A program made the position numbers and the translations under genes. A stretch of 64,000 bases of DNA from Deltaproteobacteria bacterium (GTDB taxonomy: Bacteria; Myxococcota_A; Polyangia; Haliangiales; Haliangiaceae), in the NCBI GenBank assembly GCA_020630875.1, contig JAHDIH010000003.1, positions 62,164 to 126,163 on the forward strand. The letters run 5' to 3'. Shown here one piece after another: positions 9,235-19,510 of this stretch (position 1 is the first letter of the stretch; each line of letters begins with the position of its first letter). Under the pieces are notes generated by a model. It did not search any database. It saw nothing but the letters and a program-made list of their open reading frames with translations, and was not told where the DNA came from.

Positions 9235-10647
9235 GTGTCTGAGTCCGCTGCCATATTGATAGCAGATGACGAGCCGAACCTTCGGCGCGTGTTGTCCGTT
9301 ATTCTACTTCGCGATGGTTACACGGTCAGAACGGCTGCCAACGGACTGGAGGCGCTGCAAGCTGTTGAAAAAGAGCAACCCGACGTCGTCATCACCGACT
9401 TGAAAATGCCAAAGCTTTCCGGAATGCAATTGCTCCGTAAATTGAAAGATCGAGATGAAACCCTTCCGGTTATTATGATTACGGCTTTTGGAAGTGTTGG
9501 CGAAGCGGTGGAAGCCGTAAAAGCGGGAGCATTCGACTACCTCGAAAAGCCGTTCGAACAGGAACAGATCCGACAAGTAGTTCGCAAAGCAGTAAACCAA
9601 AGTATCGCTGCGCAAAGTCAGCCGCGAGCCAAGGGCGCTTCTCAAGAATCTGGCCGTTTTGGATTGGTTGGCGGTAGTGAGCCCATGCGAAAAGTTTATG
9701 ATGTAATTGACACCGTTGCCGACTCACCATCGACGGTTCTAATCACGGGAGAGTCCGGTACCGGCAAAGAGTTGGTAGCAAGAGCGCTGCACGAAAACTC
9801 TTCAAGAGCTGACCAAGCTTTTATCCGAATTAACTGCGCTGCGATTCCAAAAAATCTAATGGAATCCGAATTGTTTGGTTACGAAAAGGGAGCCTTTACC
9901 GGCGCGACCGCCAGCAAGCCCGGCCGTTTCGAACTTGCAGACGGCGGCACACTATTTCTTGACGAAATTGCGGAAATCCCGGTCGAGATGCAGGTAAAGC
10001 TTCTCCGTGCTCTGCAAGAGTCAGAGTTCGAGCGCGTGGGCGGTATCAAAACACTGCAGGTCAACGTAAGGCTAATTACGGCCACCAATCGTGACTTAGA
10101 AGAAGAAACTAAAAATGGTAATTTCCGAGAAGACCTATTCTACCGCCTTAACGTGGTCCCGCTTAGATTAGCACCACTGCGAGAAAGACCTGGGGATATT
10201 CCGTTGCTGACTAAACATATTATCGAAAAGTTTAACAGCCGCTTAAGTAAAGAGATCAAAGGCATTTCAAAAGAAGGACTGGCCAAGCTGACGGAATACC
10301 ATTGGCCAGGTAATATCCGCGAATTGGAGAACGTTCTTGAAAGAACAATCCTCTTTGCCAACGGAGAAACGATTCAGCTTGAAGACCTTCCCGAAGAGCT
10401 TGGGCAGGTAGGTGACAAGCCTGAGAAAAGTATTACGGACAGTGGGCAATTTTCTGCCGAATCGCTTGCGGACTCCTCTTTAAAAGAAATAGTCCGCGAA
10501 CAAACAAGCAAAGTAGAAAAAGAGCTTATTGTAAAGGCCCTTGACGAAACCAGCGGCAATGTCACGCAAGCTGCAAAACTGTTAAAAATCAGCAGAAAAA
10601 GCCTGCAAATGAAAATGAAAGACTTCGGTCTTCGCAACGACAACTAG
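9235..10647 (+). CDS. NtrC-family sigma-54-dependent response regulator
   Basis: A 470-aa protein with three domains. The receiver (residues 1-120) has phospho-acceptor Asp55 in [10 protein letters not shown]. The AAA+ domain (about 145-380) has Walker A GESGTGKE, the sigma-54-contacting motif GAFTGA and Walker B FLDEIAEI. The C-terminal Fis-type helix-turn-helix spans about 430-470. It should activate sigma-54 promoters on phosphorylation by the kinase encoded just upstream. GTG at 9235 is the start that preserves the acidic pocket ADDE; there is no strong ribosome binding site. It overlaps the convergent rsmI gene by 4 bp. Confidence 0.96.
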   Translation: MSESAAILIADDEPNLRRVLSVILLRDGYTVRTAANGLEALQAVEKEQPDVVITDLKMPKLSGMQLLRKLKDRDETLPVIMITAFGSVGEAVEAVKAGAFDYLEKPFEQEQIRQVVRKAVNQSIAAQSQPRAKGASQESGRFGLVGGSEPMRKVYDVIDTVADSPSTVLITGESGTGKELVARALHENSSRADQAFIRINCAAIPKNLMESELFGYEKGAFTGATASKPGRFELADGGTLFLDEIAEIPVEMQVKLLRALQESEFERVGGIKTLQVNVRLITATNRDLEEETKNGNFREDLFYRLNVVPLRLAPLRERPGDIPLLTKHIIEKFNSRLSKEIKGISKEGLAKLTEYHWPGNIRELENVLERTILFANGETIQLEDLPEELGQVGDKPEKSITDSGQFSAESLADSSLKEIVREQTSKVEKELIVKALDETSGNVTQAAKLLKISRKSLQMKMKDFGLRNDN

Positions 10648-11453
10648 TAGTCTTTAATTGATTCATAAACCTCTCGCTTTTTCACATTCAAATGGGTCGA
10701 GAGAAGATGCGAAACGGTTTTGGAGCTTAGTCCTTCTTTCACCAAAGCTATCGCAAGATGATGCCAAGCAGGCATCTCTGGAGTTCCTGGCGAAAATGCC
10801 ACCACAACTTCTCCCTTTTCCATAATTTCTTGCTCGAGGAGCTCCTCAGCCGTGCCCCGATAAATGGACTCATGAATCTTCGTTAGCTCACGCCCAACTA
10901 CAATTTGCCTACCGGCTTCAAATACCGTTGCAGCATCAGCAAGCATACCGCGAAGTCGTTTGGGGGATTCAAATACCACACTAACCCAAGGCGAAGTCTT
11001 AATTTCAAGCAATCTATCTTGTCTCTTTTTTTGAGTTCTGGGCAAAAATCCTAAAAATCTGTAGTCGGTGGCAGGAAGACCTGCGCAAGAAAGCAAAGTA
11101 ACAATTGAGCTCACTCCCGGGACGGGAACCACTGACAGTCCTCGCTCACGTGCTCGGAGAACTAGATGCCCTCCCGGATCCGATAAAGCTGGAGTTCCAG
11201 CATCACAAACCAGCCCGACCTGCTTTCCCTCTTCTACAAAGTCAAGTATCGAGTCAGCCCTCGCTCTTTCAACCTCAGCGTAACATGCTACAAGTTTTGG
11301 ACATGCAATATCTAAGGCGGCCAACAAGTGTTTGGTTTTTCGAGTGTCTTCACAGGCTATCAAAGAAACTTCAGACAAGACTCTTTTCGCACGGAGTGTC
11401 ACGTCCTCGAGATTTCCTATCGGCACAGCAATGACGTAGAGGGTTCCCTCCAT
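10644..11453 (-). CDS. rsmI: 16S rRNA (cytidine-2'-O)-methyltransferase RsmI
   Basis: A 269-aa protein of the tetrapyrrole-methylase fold. Motifs seen are [15 protein letters not shown] at the N-terminus, [11 protein letters not shown] around residue 35, [14 protein letters not shown] around 80 and VPGVSS around 112, all diagnostic of RsmI. It methylates the 2'-OH of C1402 in 16S rRNA. The length matches the family. It lies 30 bp downstream of the sigma-factor gene on the same strand, so both could share a transcript. The NtrC-like gene is convergent. Confidence 0.96.
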   Translation of the reverse strand: MEGTLYVIAVPIGNLEDVTLRAKRVLSEVSLIACEDTRKTKHLLAALDIACPKLVACYAEVERARADSILDFVEEGKQVGLVCDAGTPALSDPGGHLVLRARERGLSVVPVPGVSSIVTLLSCAGLPATDYRFLGFLPRTQKKRQDRLLEIKTSPWVSVVFESPKRLRGMLADAATVFEAGRQIVVGRELTKIHESIYRGTAEELLEQEIMEKGEVVVAFSPGTPEMPAWHHLAIALVKEGLSSKTVSHLLSTHLNVKKREVYESIKDY

Positions 11454-11483
11454 CAGATACTCCCTAGAACGTGCTGCTTAAGC

Positions 11484-12551
11484 TTATTCGCGGCTAAGGG
11501 CACCAATATCAACGTCCGTCCCCCAATTGGTCTCAAGAAATTTGCGAACCTTGCCAAGCAGTCGCTTCTCAAGCTGTCTGGCTCGTTCACGAGAGACGCC
11601 AAATTTGTCACCCAGAACCTGCAGGGTCTTTGGTTCCTCAGTTAACCAACGCTCGCGAAAAATGATTTCTTCTCTGCCTTCCAACGTTGCGGCGAACTCT
11701 TCGAGTAGCTCTTTCAAGGTATTTTGAAACTCGTTCTTTGCCGCTTCCGCATCGGGAAGCAATCCATTGCTGGGCAAGTAGTCAAGCCGTGAACTCGTAC
11801 TACCGTCATCCGTTATTAACGGCGCATCAAGGCTTGGCTCCGGCATCAGCCGCTGCTCCATCTCAATTACCTCTTTTTCAGTAACATCGAGTCTTTCGGC
11901 AAGCATCTGATGCGTGGGAGTAAATCCCATTTGCTCTAATTTTTGTCGCTCTTTTCTGAGATTGAAAAAGAGCTTTCTTTGAGCTTGGGTCGTTCCAATC
12001 TTGACCATTCTCCAGTTGTTCAGAACGAAGCGTAGAATGTACGCACGAATCCACCAAGCTGCGTAAGAAGAAAGCTTAACGCCTCGCTCAGGATCAAACT
12101 TCTTTACAGCTTTCATAAGACCAATGTTGCCCTCTTGAATGAGATCTAAAAGGTTCTTATTTGCCTTACGATACTCGTAAGCAATCTTTACGACGAGCCT
12201 CAAGTTAGATTCAACTAAGGTCCGCGCTGCGTCGAGGTCACCATGCTCCACATAACGAACTGCGAGCCGGTGCTCTTCATCGCGGTCCAGCAAAGGATAG
12301 CGCCGAGTCTCTTGCACGTACGCGGTCACCGGGTCGTACTTGATAAGTTTGAGTCTTTGATCTCCTCCGCTGCCTGCAATTTTTGCGAGCTCACGGTCTA
12401 CTTTAGTGAGATCCGTTGATTCATCAGTTTCCTTGAGCTCAACCTCATCGATCTCATGCTCTAATTCATCGACGACCTTTTTGTCGTCCTCGTTTGAGGG
12501 CTCTGTTGGGTCCATCCCTGCAAGGATGCCAAGCTGAACTAGTATTGTCAT
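11484..12551 (-). CDS. rpoH: RpoH-like (sigma-32 group) RNA polymerase sigma factor
   Basis: A 355-aa sigma-70-family protein. Region 1.2/2 includes [19 protein letters not shown] and [12 protein letters not shown]. It is followed by [10 protein letters not shown], the RpoH box that separates heat-shock sigma factors from RpoD. Region 4 ends with a helix-turn-helix around [15 protein letters not shown]. The first 60 residues form an acidic extension (many Asp/Glu) not found in E. coli RpoH. An internal ATG at residue 13 could be the true start. Deltaproteobacteria often have several RpoH-like sigmas, so it may not be the sole heat-shock factor. It is divergent from the S41 peptidase gene across 55 bp. 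Confidence 0.92.
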   Translation of the reverse strand: MTILVQLGILAGMDPTEPSNEDDKKVVDELEHEIDEVELKETDESTDLTKVDRELAKIAGSGGDQRLKLIKYDPVTAYVQETRRYPLLDRDEEHRLAVRYVEHGDLDAARTLVESNLRLVVKIAYEYRKANKNLLDLIQEGNIGLMKAVKKFDPERGVKLSSYAAWWIRAYILRFVLNNWRMVKIGTTQAQRKLFFNLRKERQKLEQMGFTPTHQMLAERLDVTEKEVIEMEQRLMPEPSLDAPLITDDGSTSSRLDYLPSNGLLPDAEAAKNEFQNTLKELLEEFAATLEGREEIIFRERWLTEEPKTLQVLGDKFGVSRERARQLEKRLLGKVRKFLETNWGTDVDIGALSRE

Positions 12552-12606
12552 CCTATGTCGTCAAAAATCCGACACGACAACCTTACTCCTTCGAGGCTGG
12601 CGAAAC

Positions 12607-15600
12607 ATGACTCAGACACGTATACTGTCAGTTATGGCCTCTAAACTGTCGTTCGCCCGAGTTGCCTTCCTTCTATCCGCTATGGGAGCAGCTGGGATGG
12701 CGTTCTATCTGCCGCAAGCGGAAAGTTTTGCCGACCGCGTGAATCGTCCGCAGGCTGGAAAGAAACCCAAAGCCAAGAAACACAATCTGGTGGCTTTGGA
12801 GGTTTTCAACGGCACGCTTGTAAAAATCCAAGAGGAATACGTCGAACCCAAACGCATCGATCCTAAGAAAATGTTGTACAGCGCGTTAGATTCCGTGCAG
12901 TTCAAAGTGCCGGAAGTGTTAGTGGAACCCAGGGAAACAGAGAACAAAGTCGTCATTTCCGTTAACAACAAAAAACGCACATTTTCTACTGCCAAGGTAA
13001 ATGCACCATGGAGACTGTCTCAAGAACTCCGAAAGATTTTTCAATTTATTCAAGCCAACTTAAGCTCAGATGCCGACTTAGCAGAAGTCGAGTACGCAGC
13101 AGTGAACGGAATGCTCAAAACCCTAGACCCCCATTCGGTACTACTGCCGCCAGAAGCAGCCAGAGACATGGAGGTATCTACCAGCGGAAAGTTTGGTGGT
13201 CTTGGAATCGAAATCCGAATGGTAAAAAAGAAACTTACGGTGATACGCCCCATGAAAGGAACACCAGCATCACGTGCAGGTCTAAAGCGTGGCGACCACA
13301 TCTACAAAATTGAGGACGAGTTAACTGAAAACCTCACCAGCAATGAAGCCGTGGAGCGTATGCGGGGCGAACCCAAAACTCCAATCACCATCTATGTGAA
13401 GCGCCAAGGCGAAGCGAAACTACTCAAGTTTAGAATCATTCGAGACATCATTAAATTGGAGTCTGTGGAAAGCAGAATGCTGTCCCCCGGCGTCGGATAC
13501 ATTACGATCAAACACTTCTCTCGCACAACTTCCCGAGAGCTCGCCACGGCGATGGCTGCGCTTTCGAAAAAAGGCGCAAAAGGTTGGGTTTTAGATTTAA
13601 GGTGGAATCCTGGCGGTCTACTCGACCAGGCCATTTACGTCTCCGATTTATTTGTAGACTTAGGAGTCTTAGTCACTACCGTTGACGAAGGCGGTAAAAA
13701 CAAAAGACCTCGAAGCGCCACCAAAGGTAACAGTGACACCCAGTCTCCTTTGGTAGTTTTGGTAAACAGCAACTCCGCTTCGGCCTCAGAAATTGTTGCG
13801 GGAGCCATGAAAAATCTTGGGAGAGGCTTGGTCGTTGGTGCTCCGACTTTTGGCAAAGGCTCTGTCCAGGTACTCTACGACAATCGTGACGGCTCTAAAC
13901 TGAAACTTACTATAGGTCAATACTTGACGCCCGGAGATAGATCGATTCAATCCGTTGGCATTGTTCCAGACATCCAACTGCAACCAATGTTTGTTCCGGA
14001 AAAAATTAAGTCGCACAAAGATCAAATCCGTCTCACCCCAACAGACCGAAGTTATCGTGAGAAAGACCTAAACGCCCACCTAACCAGTAAGTTCGTAGAC
14101 AAACCAATCAAGTCAAAGTTCACAATGAACTACCTGTACAAACCGGACAAGAGACTAAAAGTACTCGACGACGACGAAGACCGCCTGCCTCCGCTAGACC
14201 GATTCCGAAAGGATTTCGAGATTGAGTTTGCAGAACAACTCTTGCTATCAATTCCCAAAGCGCGGGACCGTGCCACATTACTCAAAGGTGCTCAGTCGGT
14301 CATCGCGAAAGCAGATGCCAAGCAACAGCAAGCACTTGAATCTGCACTTGGCAAAGTAGCAATCGATTGGAAATCAGGCACAAGCAATGTCTCAGCGACG
14401 CAGCTTTCCTCCAAGGTAACTTTCTCCAAAGGTGGAAAGGTCGAAGCTGGTGACATTCTGACCGTCAGTGCAGAAGTCAAAAACAACGGTAACACCACAG
14501 CGAACCGGATCCTGCTTAGACTAAAATCAACCAACCCTCATCTTGATGAGATTGAGATACCACTAGGACGCATCGATGCGGGTAAATCTCTAACGAAAAC
14601 GACGCAGATAAAAATTCCGACCGACGAACGAGACAGACTAGACAAAGTGTCGCTGGAGCTAACGTCAGACAGGAAAAAGGTTTCGACATTGAAAGAAAAA
14701 GCACTTCGCATTCGAGCTGCTAAACGACCGGTTTTTGCTTACTCCTACCAACTGGTAGACCAAGGAAACGGTGATGGTATCCCGCAATCAGGAGAGTCTC
14801 ATAAACTGCTCGTTACGATTAAAAACATCGGAAAAGGTTCTGCGAAAGAACCATCCGCCGTGCTGCGAAACGCTTCAGGGGACGGACTCCTTCTCAAAAA
14901 AGCTCGTGCAGAACTTAAAGAAATCAAACCGGGCCAAAGCTCACAAGTCGAATTCTTGTTCAACGTACGAAAACCAAAGCGTCCAGAGATAGCGATGGAA
15001 ATGAGCGTCTACGACTCCAAAACCCATGAAAGCGTAAACGAAAAGCTACGATTCGCTATGACATCACCGGTATCGTTTCAAAAGTCGGAAAGAAAACTGC
15101 AAACGAAAGTTCGCGCAACCATTCGCCAGGCTGCCAGTTCTAGTGCTGAGATCGTAGGTTGGTTACCAACAGGAACTAAGCTAAATCTTGATGCCGAATC
15201 AGGTGATTGGGCTCGGGTCAAATTACCAGGAAAACGGACGGGCTTTGTTTTGTTGAAAGAGACCAAAAGAGGTGCTGGTGCTTCTAAGAAGCTCACGGAA
15301 CATTGGCAGGTCACTCCTCCAACAGTTGAAGTATCAGCTTCGGCCTACCAAACGACGAAGTCTCACTTTCAAGTACTGGGAATCGCCAAAGATGATAGCA
15401 AAGTAAGAGATGTATACATTTTCGTTTCTAACAGAGAAGCAAAGATATTCAATCGTAAGGTATTTTATCGCGCTGGTAGCGGCAACTCTCTGAAGTTCGA
15501 CGCCTCTGTTCCGCTATGGGATGGCAGTAATAGAATCACTGTCGTAGCCAGGGAGAATGATAAGGTGCAAAGTGGCTACACCCTGTACGTCACCAAGTCT

Positions 15601-15630
15601 AAGAGCCCCTTGGCCGTTGCAAATGACTGA
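12607..15630 (+). CDS. Large S41 (C-terminal processing) peptidase with PDZ, repeat and SH3-like domains
   Basis: A 1007-aa exported protein. A signal or anchor segment lies at about residues 15-40. A PDZ domain (about 190-285) precedes an S41 serine peptidase domain with catalytic Ser392 (middle Ser of SASASE) and Lys417 in TFGKGSVQ, the expected 25 residues apart. The remaining 500 or so residues are unusual for the family: two immunoglobulin-like CARDB-type segments (about 610-700 and 710-820) and an SH3-like segment (about 830-900). A final beta domain closes the protein. It probably cleaves envelope proteins in the periplasm. ATG at 12634 is an alternative start. The gene is probably followed in the same transcript by the small secreted protein at 15689. 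Confidence 0.93.
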   Translation: MTQTRILSVMASKLSFARVAFLLSAMGAAGMAFYLPQAESFADRVNRPQAGKKPKAKKHNLVALEVFNGTLVKIQEEYVEPKRIDPKKMLYSALDSVQFKVPEVLVEPRETENKVVISVNNKKRTFSTAKVNAPWRLSQELRKIFQFIQANLSSDADLAEVEYAAVNGMLKTLDPHSVLLPPEAARDMEVSTSGKFGGLGIEIRMVKKKLTVIRPMKGTPASRAGLKRGDHIYKIEDELTENLTSNEAVERMRGEPKTPITIYVKRQGEAKLLKFRIIRDIIKLESVESRMLSPGVGYITIKHFSRTTSRELATAMAALSKKGAKGWVLDLRWNPGGLLDQAIYVSDLFVDLGVLVTTVDEGGKNKRPRSATKGNSDTQSPLVVLVNSNSASASEIVAGAMKNLGRGLVVGAPTFGKGSVQVLYDNRDGSKLKLTIGQYLTPGDRSIQSVGIVPDIQLQPMFVPEKIKSHKDQIRLTPTDRSYREKDLNAHLTSKFVDKPIKSKFTMNYLYKPDKRLKVLDDDEDRLPPLDRFRKDFEIEFAEQLLLSIPKARDRATLLKGAQSVIAKADAKQQQALESALGKVAIDWKSGTSNVSATQLSSKVTFSKGGKVEAGDILTVSAEVKNNGNTTANRILLRLKSTNPHLDEIEIPLGRIDAGKSLTKTTQIKIPTDERDRLDKVSLELTSDRKKVSTLKEKALRIRAAKRPVFAYSYQLVDQGNGDGIPQSGESHKLLVTIKNIGKGSAKEPSAVLRNASGDGLLLKKARAELKEIKPGQSSQVEFLFNVRKPKRPEIAMEMSVYDSKTHESVNEKLRFAMTSPVSFQKSERKLQTKVRATIRQAASSSAEIVGWLPTGTKLNLDAESGDWARVKLPGKRTGFVLLKETKRGAGASKKLTEHWQVTPPTVEVSASAYQTTKSHFQVLGIAKDDSKVRDVYIFVSNREAKIFNRKVFYRAGSGNSLKFDASVPLWDGSNRITVVARENDKVQSGYTLYVTKSKSPLAVAND

Positions 15631-15688
15631 AATCTATTGATAATCACGAAAAAATGAAGAAATTCACATTTTGGGAGGTCTAAAAATC

Positions 15689-16024
15689 ATGCTTACTCTA
15701 ATTCTATCCATAGCCATGGCTACGGGGTCATCAACCAAAGTGAAAGTGGAGGCTGTGAGCTCAAGCTGCAAGGTTAAAACTACCATCGGCGACGTCCTAA
15801 AAATCGAGAAGTCCGAGAGTGCGATGAGTGCCAAACTTGGCGAGTTACCGACCATGACTGGAAAAGAATACAGGGGCGGGCGATTTCGACTCAAAGCTAA
15901 GACTGAAGGAAAGAAGTATTCCTTCGCAGGAAAAAGAACCGGCAAAAAGTTGTCGGCGAAGCTCGTCATTCAACATACAAAAGGCGATGCCAGCTGCACA
16001 GAGACCTTTTCAGTTCTGAACTGA
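15689..16024 (+). CDS. Small predicted secreted protein, unknown function
   Basis: A 111-aa protein starting MLTLILSIAMATGSS, which reads as a signal peptide. The mature part is Lys/Ser-rich, predicted beta-rich, with two cysteines (in SSSCKVK and DASCTET) that could form one disulfide. The ATG at 15689 is preferred over a longer TTG start at 15671 because GGGAGG lies 10 nt upstream of the ATG and inside the longer frame. I do not recognise a family. It follows the S41 peptidase gene by 58 bp and its 3' end overlaps the convergent glycosyltransferase by 15 bp. Confidence 0.7.
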   Translation: MLTLILSIAMATGSSTKVKVEAVSSSCKVKTTIGDVLKIEKSESAMSAKLGELPTMTGKEYRGGRFRLKAKTEGKKYSFAGKRTGKKLSAKLVIQHTKGDASCTETFSVLN

Positions 16025-17926
16025 TCGTTTGTAAACCCGAGAGAACGTAACACCTTGTACCTTCTCCTCGAAAACCACTGAATACTCCGCACCAGGGATG
16101 CATTTGGGGTGGCGCGAATTTCTATGTGGGGCGTAAACTAGAAACCAATCTGCTCGACTCGCATTAGTTGGTTTCCAAAGATCATGCCGTAGCCACGTCA
16201 TATGATTTGGTTCAACGCAGGCCCAAGGATGCAACACTTCATCACCAACCTCCGCATGCTCGTTGATGTATTCGACCGATTTGTCTAGGCCCTCTCCCCA
16301 CCAAGCTACCTCATAAGTGTTGTTGGCAGCGACCTGCTCTACTCCACCAACTTGCATTCCATAATAGTCTATCTGGTACGGATGGATTTTGTAGTTAGAG
16401 ACGACCAAGCCAAAAAAGCAAAAAAATGACGCAACCAGTGCGACTTTAATGTTTTGAGAGATTAGATCTAGTCCTCGTCCAGCAACCAAACAAACGCCAA
16501 GCACCGCCGGAAGTACGTAACGAACGCCGTCTTGCTTAACCGGGGACATTATAATCAGAAAGGGAATCAATATCCAAAGCAGGAGTAAAGGTTTGTGGCG
16601 TTTGCCGAAGAAACAATAAGGCAACATGAGGACCAAGACAATCACAGGAGTAGTCGCCCAAAAGTAGTCAAAGAAATAGTACCAAGGCTGTTCAACTTGA
16701 AAAACGGAATGATACGGCTCAACGCCATGAGAGGCAGTAAGTTTGCCAACTGATTCTGAAAGTTTGGAAAGTGGATTGTGCCAAAGTCGAGGCCATAAAA
16801 CGAATACGGTCAAAGCCGTCACCGGAGCCACAATCACAAAACCTCTCACGACTCTTTGCTTGAGGTTCTCGAGTCCTAATAGCAGTGTAACGCCAACCGC
16901 GATGAAGACGATGCCGTTGGAAAACCTGCACAACACGGCGAGTCCTAAGAAGAACCCGAGCCACACAAAGGACCGTTTCTTATTGAAGTCGCATGCCACG
17001 CACAGCCACAAAAGCATCGCCCACAGAAAGAGAGACATTGTTTCATGACCACAGATTCGAGCGTGCCCGACCACGTGAGGCGTCAGAGCAAACATCGCAC
17101 CAGAGAATAGGCCAGCTCGAAGACTGAAGAGTCTCTGTCCAATGAACACTAATACTACAGCGGTTAAGCTGGACAATACCGAAGTAGCCAATCGCGCCGA
17201 CGCGTAGTCGGCAGACCAAGTGCCAGAAACACCGAGAAAATACTTAGTGAGTGGAGGATGCTGATAGTTAAAGTGCCAAGCCGCCGGACTGAAGTCTCCA
17301 TTCAATAAATTCTGTATGTAATTCCGGCCCGCCGACCAATTGACGTCTTCATCCCATGTTTGCCCCGCAGACTCTAAGCCTATCAGCCGAACCAGCAGCG
17401 CCGCGAAAAATATTGCAGAAGCTGATAGTACGACACACCTGTTGTCTAAAATCCAACGCCTGTGCCACATAACGAATGTCGCCAACCAAACCGCCAAGAG
17501 AGCTAGCAACCACCAAGCATCACTACGATACGTTCCAGGATGAATGAACGTTGCAGACTCTGGCGCAGCATCGCTTAACGAAGATTGCGGGACGTACTCA
17601 TACTCGTTGTGGCCTCTCCGCCCTGGCGGATGCCACACAAGAACACCTGTCCCGACTTGCCTGAATGAATAGACTCCTGCTTCCATCACGTGCCGACATC
17701 GATAGCTTTCGCCACAGGGAACAACAAGCTTGTCGTTCACCCAAAGCTGTCCATCTGTCGTGTTAAGCAAACCAAAATTGTAAGGCCCACCAGTGGGCAA
17801 CAACCAAGCACCTTCGGTAATGGGATCTGGCTTATTCGCGTACCTTGCTAGCAAAAGCGACGTTGAGAGTAACGCTGCAACGACCAGAAGGTTAGACTTC
17901 TTTGCCACTAACGTTGCTACCGACAT
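16010..17926 (-). CDS. GT-C membrane glycosyltransferase (PMT/ArnT-like) with PA14-like N-terminal segment
   Basis: A 638-aa polytopic protein. A first helix (about 12-27) is followed by a periplasmic beta segment of about 100 residues (DGQLWVNDKLVV, VYSFRQVGTG) that resembles a PA14-type sugar-binding fold. About ten helices follow. The first large loop after them carries QTWDEDVNWSAGRNY, matching the Asp/Glu motif that binds metal and lipid-phosphate sugar in the PMT/GT39/GT83 families, and YQHPPLTKY follows. It would transfer a sugar from a polyprenyl-phosphate carrier on the periplasmic side. It overlaps the upstream GT-C gene by 10 bp, so the two are coupled. Confidence 0.88.
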   Translation of the reverse strand: MSVATLVAKKSNLLVVAALLSTSLLLARYANKPDPITEGAWLLPTGGPYNFGLLNTTDGQLWVNDKLVVPCGESYRCRHVMEAGVYSFRQVGTGVLVWHPPGRRGHNEYEYVPQSSLSDAAPESATFIHPGTYRSDAWWLLALLAVWLATFVMWHRRWILDNRCVVLSASAIFFAALLVRLIGLESAGQTWDEDVNWSAGRNYIQNLLNGDFSPAAWHFNYQHPPLTKYFLGVSGTWSADYASARLATSVLSSLTAVVLVFIGQRLFSLRAGLFSGAMFALTPHVVGHARICGHETMSLFLWAMLLWLCVACDFNKKRSFVWLGFFLGLAVLCRFSNGIVFIAVGVTLLLGLENLKQRVVRGFVIVAPVTALTVFVLWPRLWHNPLSKLSESVGKLTASHGVEPYHSVFQVEQPWYYFFDYFWATTPVIVLVLMLPYCFFGKRHKPLLLLWILIPFLIIMSPVKQDGVRYVLPAVLGVCLVAGRGLDLISQNIKVALVASFFCFFGLVVSNYKIHPYQIDYYGMQVGGVEQVAANNTYEVAWWGEGLDKSVEYINEHAEVGDEVLHPWACVEPNHMTWLRHDLWKPTNASRADWFLVYAPHRNSRHPKCIPGAEYSVVFEEKVQGVTFSRVYKRSVQN

Positions 17927-19464
17927 TTCATTTCTACAGACTTCTTACGAAGAAACGTGTACTGAGTATTTCCGTGACTGAGTCCTGACACGGCGACGCT
18001 GTCCCTCACATAACCAGCCCGGTTCCATACGCCTTCTTCCCCACACAACCTTCCCTTTATCGGGGCCCGATGAATCCGATAACAATGAAACACGAAGTCG
18101 GGATCGTAATGGTCCATCAAAAACTGCGGAGGTGCCCACTTATTATGTCCTGGTCTCGGACGCGTCGGTTTTAGTTTATGAGCCACTTCCTTAGAAACAA
18201 GGCCAAAAACGTCTACGCCCTGTGCGCGCGAAAAGAACGGCTGAGCGCCTACCCCGCCAAAAATAGAAAAGTGCTCTGGCTCGAAGCACCCTTCCATCGC
18301 CTTCCCAACAGCCGCTCGGTCGTCAGCGTATTCTTTCAAATACCCGGGGGCATCGATTCCGGAGTCGGCTGACTTTTGCTTGGCGGCTTCAGCGGAAATG
18401 GAGTACTGGGACACGCCAAAGATCAGCGGCGCAATAACTACAGTCGCCGGATGCCACTTAACAAGGGAAAGCAACGCTTTCATTCCAAAAACTGAATATA
18501 CGAAAATGAGTATCGTCGCAGGCATCATAAACCGATGAAGTCCCATGAAGTCGCCGCCTACTCGAATGGAATAAAAACAATAGGCAACAACAAGCAACAG
18601 CGCGGCCAGGCCACTCCGCTTTACCTGCGAAACTATTCCTAGAGCAAAGAATGGCGCCAGATAGTACAGAAAAGACTTCTCACACCACTGATTCAGATAA
18701 AATGCTCCCTGATCGCTCAATTGCCTACTGTACAGCTCCGTAGATTGACCGGCTTTTACGAAAAACGTATTGGGCAACCATTCACCGAAATACAGTTTCC
18801 GGCAAGCAATCAAAATCGAAAACAAAACGAGATAGAGCAGAAGACTTTTGAGGGCACGCAACGAAGGACCTTTCACAGAGGTTAGAGCGTCAAGCACCGA
18901 AGCGCCCCACAAGCACAGGAAAAGAAGCGACCCTTCCGGTCTTACGAGGGTTGCAATCAGGCATAATGCCACCACCCACCTGTCATTGCCATGATTGTGA
19001 AACCTCAAAAAGCTCAGGACGACTACATACGCAAACATCATCGTTTCCAACCCTCCAGAAGTCCAACACGCAAATGATGCAGAGCTCGCGAGGATTAGAG
19101 CAATTGCCAGCTGACATGAAAAATCTTCAAACATAGTCATGCAGGAGCGAATGGTTAACGCCGCGAATGTAAAAGCCAATACGAGAGATGCCGTTTCGAT
19201 GTTAAAACCAACGAAGTGAGCTGTAGCGAGAGCGACGGTCCACAGAAAGTTGGTAACCCCCTCCACTCGATCTCCTAAGTTGAAAACAAGCTCACCATTT
19301 TCCGACAAATTTCGCGCGTAAACGAACGAAATATAGGCGTCATCAGTGATAAAATTGAAGCGCAAGGAATGAACAAGAAGAAGCACCGAGGTTGCGATCC
19401 AGCTCGCAAGCAGGCCTATGGTCCTCTTTGGCATGCGGAATGTTACACTGAAAGACTGATACAA
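17917..19464 (-). CDS. GT-C membrane glycosyltransferase (AftB-like)
   Basis: A 515-aa protein with about nine to eleven transmembrane helices. After the first helix comes ITDDAYISFVYARNLSENG then DRVEGVTNFLWT, a pattern I associate with AftB-like arabinofuranosyltransferases and related deltaproteobacterial GT-C proteins; the paired Asp is the catalytic site in that fold. The C-terminal soluble region (from about residue 360) has several cysteines. The donor is expected to be a polyprenyl-phosphate sugar, but the sugar cannot be inferred. It is the first gene of a two-gene minus-strand unit and is divergent from the sulfatase-fold gene across 46 bp. Confidence 0.85.
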   Translation of the reverse strand: MYQSFSVTFRMPKRTIGLLASWIATSVLLLVHSLRFNFITDDAYISFVYARNLSENGELVFNLGDRVEGVTNFLWTVALATAHFVGFNIETASLVLAFTFAALTIRSCMTMFEDFSCQLAIALILASSASFACWTSGGLETMMFAYVVVLSFLRFHNHGNDRWVVALCLIATLVRPEGSLLFLCLWGASVLDALTSVKGPSLRALKSLLLYLVLFSILIACRKLYFGEWLPNTFFVKAGQSTELYSRQLSDQGAFYLNQWCEKSFLYYLAPFFALGIVSQVKRSGLAALLLVVAYCFYSIRVGGDFMGLHRFMMPATILIFVYSVFGMKALLSLVKWHPATVVIAPLIFGVSQYSISAEAAKQKSADSGIDAPGYLKEYADDRAAVGKAMEGCFEPEHFSIFGGVGAQPFFSRAQGVDVFGLVSKEVAHKLKPTRPRPGHNKWAPPQFLMDHYDPDFVFHCYRIHRAPIKGRLCGEEGVWNRAGYVRDSVAVSGLSHGNTQYTFLRKKSVEMKCR

Positions 19465-19510
19465 TCACCATATACATTGACAAGCACACGTCATTCGATA
19501 GCCTTCTGAT

